A DNA stretch of 64,000 nucleotides from Trichoplusia ni (lineage: Eukaryota; Arthropoda; Insecta; Lepidoptera; Noctuidae), in NCBI RefSeq assembly GCF_003590095.1, contig NC_039490.1, forward strand, positions 8,883,834 to 8,947,833. The letters are read 5' to 3'. Below, piece after piece: positions 57,998-64,000 of this stretch (positions within the stretch are counted from its first letter, which is position 1; each line of letters begins with the position of its first letter). The notes under the pieces are model-generated. The model was not told the DNA's origin. It searched no databases and saw only the letters and a program-made list of their open reading frames with translations. Both the position numbers and the translations under genes were made by a program.

Positions 57998-60900
57998 GAG
58001 GGCGAGACCAGGCCGGGGGTAGCGCCTCTTATAAAAATGAACGATGGCAACTACATACCCAGCTTTGGATTGGGAACCTGGCTTGGCGTCGACAAGAAAA
58101 CAGTAAGTTGTAACAGCGCCATCTCTTGTCAAGTAGTCTCGCTATGTTAGTTTTAATATCTGCCGCTTGGCGCTTTAAACGTACCCTCCAGATTATGTTC
58201 CTTTTTGAGTACCTTACCAAACGGAGATTAATTCGTTAAATTAGCGTTCTAAAATGTAGGTGGAAAACTGTTTCTTTTGTTAATATGTAAATTAGTAGCC
58301 AACTTGTTTTATTGAGATTGGTCGTGAAATTATTTTTATTTATGCCTCTCAAGTACCTATCTTCTTTTAGAGTCAAATGTTAGATTTTAGGTCCTTTAGT
58401 TTAATATTTTTGCTATAATATACCGTGTCCATTGTGTGTTCAGGGTGAACTAATGCCTGTGAAGGATAACTCCGTGCAGAGGGCAGTAGAGATGGCCATC
58501 GACGCCGGCTACCGACACATCGACACTGCCGCTGTTTACAATACCGAGGAACAGGTCGGTGCACTAACATAATTTTGTGATACATAATAATTAATAAAAC
58601 ATAATGAATGAGAAAAGTACAGGCTCGAAAGAGGGTGTTTATATGTGTTTGAGATTGTAACCTTTTCATGCTCAAACGATTGGACGAATTTCAATGAAAT
58701 TCGGTATAGAGGTAGCTGGCAACTGGGTAATATAAACGAGAAAGCATGTGAGTTTGTTCGTGTGTTTGTAACGTATTAAACCTTAGATCGATTTCAATGA
58801 AATTCGTCTTTAGATAGTTGACATTTTGGATAAACACATAGGTTAATTTTATCCGCAACAGCATCAGAACAACAGATTGTATTACAAAAAAAAAAAAAAA
58901 TTATCTTTGTATTCTACTTTGCAGACTTGGCATGGCAATAAAGAGCTTTGTTAGGAAAGCATTAAAACTTTCCCTATCAAACAAATTTTGTTCACTTTAT
59001 AAACCAGCTTAGACGCGGTCCTCCCACTTCCCAGAATTGTTTTCAATTTGTATAAAGATTATTCGAAAAAGGTAGTTATTTTCAATCTCTTGATTCAACT
59101 CATTAAGTATGATAGATATTTAAATACATATCACAGTTGAGTAGTATTTCTGTATCTGTCATTATATTTCTGTTTAATATTTTTGAGCAGGTGGGGGCTG
59201 CAATCCAGAATAAGATAGCGGAGTTCGTTGTACAGAGAGAGGATTTGTTTATTACGAGTAAGGTGAGTTACAATAAAATCATTATATTTTAAAACTTAAC
59301 ACATTGAAAAAGACTCTCGCACTAATGTAATTCTTGTATCGCGGGGGTTGACAAACATTCAAGTATTTCAAGTCACAAAGACATCCAGAGCAGGCGCCCT
59401 AAGCATTCGTGGATTACACAAATGACATGTTTTTCTTTCGCGGAGATTGGAACCGCGACACATCGCACTCAGGTGGTTTGGCGTTTTGACCACAACCACT
59501 AAGCTATCTGCACAGTGAAAGCTGAATTAATCGGATGCGACACAAAAATTAAAATCTTACCATACCTAATTACCTACTTGTCTCTCCCAGCTGTGGAACG
59601 ACCGCCACCGGCGGGAGGACGTGCTGCCGGCGCTGCAGGAGACGCTCGCCAAGCTCGGCCTGGACTACCTCGACCTGTTCCTCATACACTTCCCAATCTC
59701 ACAATATGTAAGTTGTGTGCTGAATGCTTGTTTTTGGCTACCCAGTGGAATATGGACATTGATTTGCCTTGGGGAGATGGAGTGGTGTGTTATAATGAAA
59801 TTGCTGCTCCGTTTTGTATTGCCTGGGGTCAAGCAGAGGCGTTTTCACGACCTCCGCAAAATACCTCCAATCGATTCTATTTTTTAAATAATGCTAATCG
59901 CAATCTTATGATCCTTTCCACTAATGTATTAACATTTACTGATACCATGTTAGGTTTTTTCGATATTATTTATTTCAAAGCGAGCTCTTGACTCTGGTTC
60001 GGACCGAAAATAGTTGGGCTATCCCGATAACTAAGTATTAGTATACTGTTATTAAATGAATAATAATGGGATTCATTATTATCCCACTAGAGTTATTACA
60101 ATAATAACAAAGTTATCCTCATCCTTTTAATTTACCCCACAGAGCAACGGCACGTATTACGAGGCGGACTTCCTGGACACTTGGAAGGGTATGATCGACG
60201 CGCGCGGCCGCGGCCTCGTCAAGTCCATCGGCGTCTCCAACTTCAACCTGACGCAGATGAAGCGACTCCTCGCCATGAGTCCCGTTAAGCCTGCTGCTAT
60301 ACAAGTCGAGGTATGTCACTGTTTTTTTGTAATAAAACGGCTCCCGGAATTGGACGGCTCCAGGAATTTGTTCCTTGTGTCGCGGGGTTTTCACAAACAT
60401 TCAAGTCACATGCGCAAAGACACCCAGACTCAGAACAAGCATTCGTAGATCACACAAATGCTTGTGCGACGCAGGGATCTAACCCGCGATTCGTCGCGAT
60501 TAAAGGGCTTGGCTTGGTGACCCATACCATTCTACTATCCATGCCTTTCCTCAAGCTATGTGGAGGTAATTTACAAGGAGCGACTGTCTATGTTACTGCC
60601 ACAAAGTTTGAAAATTATACACATCTTTACTAATTTGTAGCTACAAAAAAATAAAATCTCTGTCCAGTGCGAGACTGCAATTTGCTAACGATGTCACTTT
60701 GATGACTTGTTCCCAGGTAAACCTCAACCTCCAACAACCAGAGCTGATAGCATACTGCAAGACCAACGACATCGCCGTCATCGGGTACACGCCCTTCGGC
60801 TCCCTGTTCCACAACAAGGCGAAGAAGGACGCCCCCCCTCCCCGCACTGATGAACAGGCGCTCCTGAGGATCGCTGACAAGTACCACAAGACTGTCGCTC

Positions 60901-61619
60901 AAGTCGCACTCAGATATATCGTAAGTACCTCTCAAACACTGCTCCGTTATGACCAATTGTATTTGTATGTAAGTTGAAAAAGTGCGATAGAACGCTGCAT
61001 TTTTGGCGTTTAGTTATAAGACCGAATCCAAAATACTTACCACAAAGATACTGGCAGTACCGACAGTGACCGAAACCGGTGCTCAAAATGTGACGCGTCT
61101 ATTGGATTAAGTTGTCTGACAAATAAGGAATATATTCTTACTTAATAAAAATGTACAAAATAGATTGTACATATTTGTGCAAATAGTTTCGTGGGGTTTT
61201 ATGTAAAAATAAACGGTATTATAATTTAAGCAGTTTAATGAATAAATAAAAACATATTTTTACTATGCCTACTCGACACTAGGTGGCGCTGATAAAATGA
61301 GATTAAAAAGCTAAATTCCCCAACACAGTAGACAGTAGTTCAGCAAGCAAAATAGAAAGATAACGATTTTATTTGATATTGTTGTGTATTTGGATCAGTA
61401 AATAGATAAAAAAATCTTTGTTTTCAGATGGAACTGGGTGTGATCCCCATACCTAAGTCGGTGACGAAGAAACGTATTGAGCAGAATATCGAAGTATTCG
61501 ACTTCCAGTTGACTCAGGCTGAGAGGAACGTCATGAAGGCGTACAACAACGGCTACAGGGTCATCACTGTCGACATGTGGAAGGACGCGCCGGACTACCC
61601 CTTTGAACATAAGAAATAA
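57998..61619 (+). CDS. Aldo-keto reductase (AKR-3), 5' end uncertain
   Basis: An NADPH-dependent carbonyl reductase paralogous to AKR-1. Exons 57998-58102, 58444-58554, 59191-59262, 59591-59707, 60143-60310, 60717-60920 and 61428-61619 join in phase 0, giving 322 aa. Exons of 105, 117, 168 and 204 bases match AKR-1 exactly; the AKR-1 Tyr/Lys exon is split in two here. Catalytic residues are Asp (YRHIDTA), Tyr (AVYNTEE), Lys (FITSK) and His (LIHFP, where Phe replaces the usual Trp). IPIPKSVTKKRIEQN is the cofactor segment. The first listed exon follows GGCAACAG and is open upstream of its own ATG (58037), so a leader exon probably lies further 5'. A phase-compatible candidate is 57747-57788 (MCSIIFWFSFAIDP) with a weak GTATTT donor. 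Starting at 58037 would give 309 aa. Confidence 0.9.
59315..59512 (-). repeat. tRNA-related SINE (family C) in an AKR-3 intron
   Basis: AATTCTTGTATCGCGGGGGT, AAAGACATCCAGAGCAGG, TTCGCGGAGATTGGAACCGC and ACCACTAAGCTATCTGCAC match family C in reverse, in the intron before the exon at 59591. Confidence 0.65.
60348..60545 (-). repeat. tRNA-related SINE (family C) in an AKR-3 intron
   Basis: TTCCTTGTGTCGCGGGG, AAAGACACCCAGACTCAGAA and AATGCTTGTGCGACGCAGGG, followed by TTGGTGACCCATACC, match family C in reverse. It starts about 40 bases after the donor at 60311. Confidence 0.7.
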
Positions 61620-62330
61620 ACTTTAAATACATTCTTGTAACTCGTCTTCGTTGGTTTTATTTTTCTGAAAAATACTAGTGGTTGTTTAGGCGTTGCATTT
61701 GTTTTCACTGACTTCTTTGTAATTAAAAGTAAATTATTTGAAATGTACTTGAATGTTTCTTACAGACATAAAACTGTGCCAGACCAGATGGAAAAAGAAC
61801 TCCGTTATATGAAAATAACTCTTCTGGCTCTTCCTAATCAAAAAATAGCTTTATAACTATAGCAGTACATTGGGAGCTAAAGTCTAAAGATACCTAAATT
61901 CTAAAGTCTAGTTATAAAAAACGTAAGTCACATTCATAATATTTAAAAATATTTGCCCAGGCTTAAGTGTTTGGCGGAATTGTCGGCCTAGTTCTGGACA
62001 GAACCGTACGATTATGAGCTGAAATAGTTAAGATATTCTGATAAATACAAGTGAGTAAACAGCTGTTCTGAAATAACCATACATATGCCTGACGAAAGTA
62101 ATTATAAAAATTCGCAAATACGTCCTTAACACAATCAAAACACGTATGCTGAAAGCCGTTATAAACTCTACGCAAAAACCTCTTTTCGTCTTCGACAACA
62201 CCTTGGTTTCTAAAACCTGTCAAAATTGTCAGTTTCCAAACCTTTTGCAACCTTCCCGGGTAACCTCAAAATTATTCAATGAAATATAGGCTATGATGTT
62301 ATAAATTAATGTGTGAGCCCCCTTTTCTCC
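61620..62330. other. Intergenic region downstream of AKR-3
   Basis: No gene, repeat family or canonical AATAAA poly(A) signal close to the AKR-3 stop codon is seen. I see nothing else to annotate. Confidence 0.4.
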
Positions 62331-63944
62331 ATGTGGGCTGGGGTGGTGTTGGTGCTGCTGGTGCCAGGGTCCTGGGCGCAGTATCCTGGGGACCAGTACG
62401 AGGAGTCGGACACCGACTTCTACGACTCGGAGTATGGTTGGTGGGCTTTTTTTCTGGTTCTGATGGCTTTGAAACTGTTCAGACGACTTCGGGTCTAATC
62501 TCTATCCAAGTTGAGTTCGGGAGTGTGTCGTTGTGTCTGATGGTTGTGACTACGCAATTTTAACTAATAGAAACAAAATAGAAATAGTTGATACTATGAA
62601 AAAGCTTTTCTTTTATATTCCAATAATATGGACATTGCTATTGGTACCTATAATTACCAGTTGCACGAACTATGCCTAATGATTAACTATGATTTTAAAC
62701 TTTAGTAAAGACAAATGAAATAGAATTTCAGCAAGATTAAACAAAAAACATCTTTTAAACACATGCCTTTTAGATTACTTATAACTTACCGATCAAAATT
62801 ATCTCACTTCTTCTAAAACCTTGCTACTTAGCTACATTCGGTTGGACCGGAAACCAACCCCTACATGGTTGCAACAAGCCTACGATTATGACTTTAAAAA
62901 AAGGCTTAGCTGGTGATAACACACCGATTCCCGATGAGTTACTGTTCTGTTCGCCAGACCAAGAGACAACGACCATGACAGTGCTGGAGGAGACCGATGA
63001 CGTGGCCAGCGAAACGGAATCGTACTCCCGGAACCGGCGCTACGGCGGATATGAAACCATCCGGACCCTCAACCCTGACGAGATACATGACGTCAAAGGT
63101 ACTTTATTAAACTTTGTAAAAAATTTAATAAACTAATGAACACCTGTATTTAACCTTCATATCACGAATAAACGATTTGATTTGACTTTTTTCGGACACC
63201 GTGTATAAGCTAAGAAAAATCCTATAGAATTTTCATGAAACACCGTCTCCTTCAAAAATCACTAGGAAAATAAATAAATAAATATTTTCTTGTTCCTCAG
63301 GTTTTCTCCAAGATATTCTATACGGCACCAAGATAGACACGCTAACATCACCCGCTCACAAAATGAGGAACCCTTACACCAACGCTTACGACTACGTGGA
63401 ATTCAACGAATTAAACAAAACTGGTACCAACCAGGAAAGGGTTCCTTCCAGAAATTTACATTTTATGCAGAATATAAAAACCAATCCCACCCATCCTTGG
63501 ACTAAAGTTATTGATAAAAAGTGGGATGATGTGACGAAAGGCGATGTTGAGCCAGCATTGACAGCTGTTCGGTGGAGTCCTAAAGTGACCGCTGGTCTAA
63601 GAAGCCCTGAACCTACCATTACCCAGTATACCTCTGATGATACCATGACCCAGTATGATTCTGATGGTACTGGAAGTCAGTATACCTCTGATGGGACCGC
63701 AGTCCATTGGGAGCCTGATGATACAGCGACCCACTGGACCCCTAAAGGCACAGCCGCTCAATGGCGCCCGGACACTTCCCCCCAGTGGACGCCACAACAG
63801 ACTGCAGCTCACTGGAGCCCTGAAACCACTGGGTACAAGCGGAACCCAAAAACCATGTCATCGTATTTAGGGCCGATGGTGACGGTAGAAGTTGGAAACT
63901 CTGATTCGGTATTATATGCGGTGAGTGGAGGTCCAAGTAAATAG
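62331..63944 (+). CDS. Unrecognised, probably secreted protein with 9-residue repeats
   Basis: Proposed exons are 62331-62436, 62910-63098 (or from 62904) and 63301-63944, about 312 aa. Exon 1 gives a signal peptide (MWAGVVLVLLVPGSWAQ) and an acidic Tyr/Asp/Glu stretch. The AAAG|GTACTT donor and TTCCTCAG acceptor joining the last two exons are clear. The link from exon 1 is weaker: GTTGGT donor, GGCTTAG acceptor, phase-compatible. Alternatively the last two exons form a gene starting at the ATG at 62888 (284 aa). The C-terminal part has about eight degenerate 9-mers of pattern T-x-x-Q/H-Y/W-x-S/P-x-D/G, such as TMTQYDSDG and TAVHWEPDD. A strong donor (GCG|GTGAGT, 63920/63921) near the end means that the true C-terminus may lie beyond the window. 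I do not recognise the family. Confidence 0.55.
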
Positions 63945-64000
63945 TATGAAAGTGTTTTGAATTTAAGGTCCTGGTTAGTTATGGTCTTTTTAATTGGTAA

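Noticed and set aside
59515..59991. 158-aa ORF and nearby 88- and 106-aa ORFs
   Set aside because: Frames running through AKR-3 exons into introns or SINE sequence.
1..64000. CRISPR arrays, operons, prokaryotic mobile elements
   Set aside because: Intron-exon genes and Pol III-type SINEs show a eukaryotic nuclear sequence; no regularly spaced direct repeats of CRISPR type were seen.

Overview
The window is eukaryotic, AT-rich and intron-containing, and reads as a lepidopteran (moth or butterfly) nuclear scaffold. The reasons are two tandem CYP3-clan P450s with CYP6/CYP321-like sequence, aldo-keto reductases of insect type, and many short retroposons with tRNA-like or 5S-rRNA-like heads that recur in introns and intergenic DNA. 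No species is named. No CRISPR, operon or other prokaryotic signal is present.

Layout. 1-7.4 kb: two tandem plus-strand cytochrome P450 genes with identical two-exon structure (511 aa each) and signs of gene conversion near the 3' end of the coding region. 7.4-12.4 kb: gene-free DNA with a 5S-derived SINE, a palindrome cluster, a tRNA-derived SINE and a small TIR element (MITE). 12.5-26.3 kb: a complete 12-exon minus-strand ERGIC-53/LMAN1 cargo-receptor gene (502 aa), from signal peptide to a terminal microexon encoding the KKFF trafficking tail. 27.5-29.0 kb: a three-exon plus-strand gene for a zeste-like Myb/SANT DNA-binding protein (251 aa), divergent from LMAN1. 29.7-34.6 kb: a minus-strand aldo-keto reductase (AKR-1) with a signal-peptide exon. 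34.6-43.0 kb: repeat-rich intergenic DNA with one orphan helix-turn-helix ORF. 43,010-44,009: exactly 1000 N. 44,010-57,852: a near-identical second copy of 29,141-43,009. 57.9-61.6 kb: a plus-strand aldo-keto reductase (AKR-3). 62.3-63.9 kb: an unrecognised gene for a probably secreted protein with 9-residue repeats.

The most consequential observation concerns the assembly. The 13.8 kb repeat starts and stops exactly at the two edges of the 1000-N gap. The small indels in each copy appear worse toward that copy's own gap edge. This is what two contigs with an unmerged overlap look like, not a biological duplication. The real locus is most simply 1-43,009 followed directly by 57,853-64,000. 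The AKR gene and HTH ORF at 44.5-57.6 kb are then artefact copies.

Functionally, the P450s and the head-to-head AKR pair are oxidation and reduction enzymes typical of xenobiotic or hormone metabolism. LMAN1 is an ER-Golgi housekeeping receptor. I see nothing that links these genes into one new system. The features most worth following are the AKR-1 splice acceptor that lacks AG, the P450 conversion tracts, the 5S-headed SINE family, the LMAN1 terminal microexon and the C-terminal 9-mer repeat protein.
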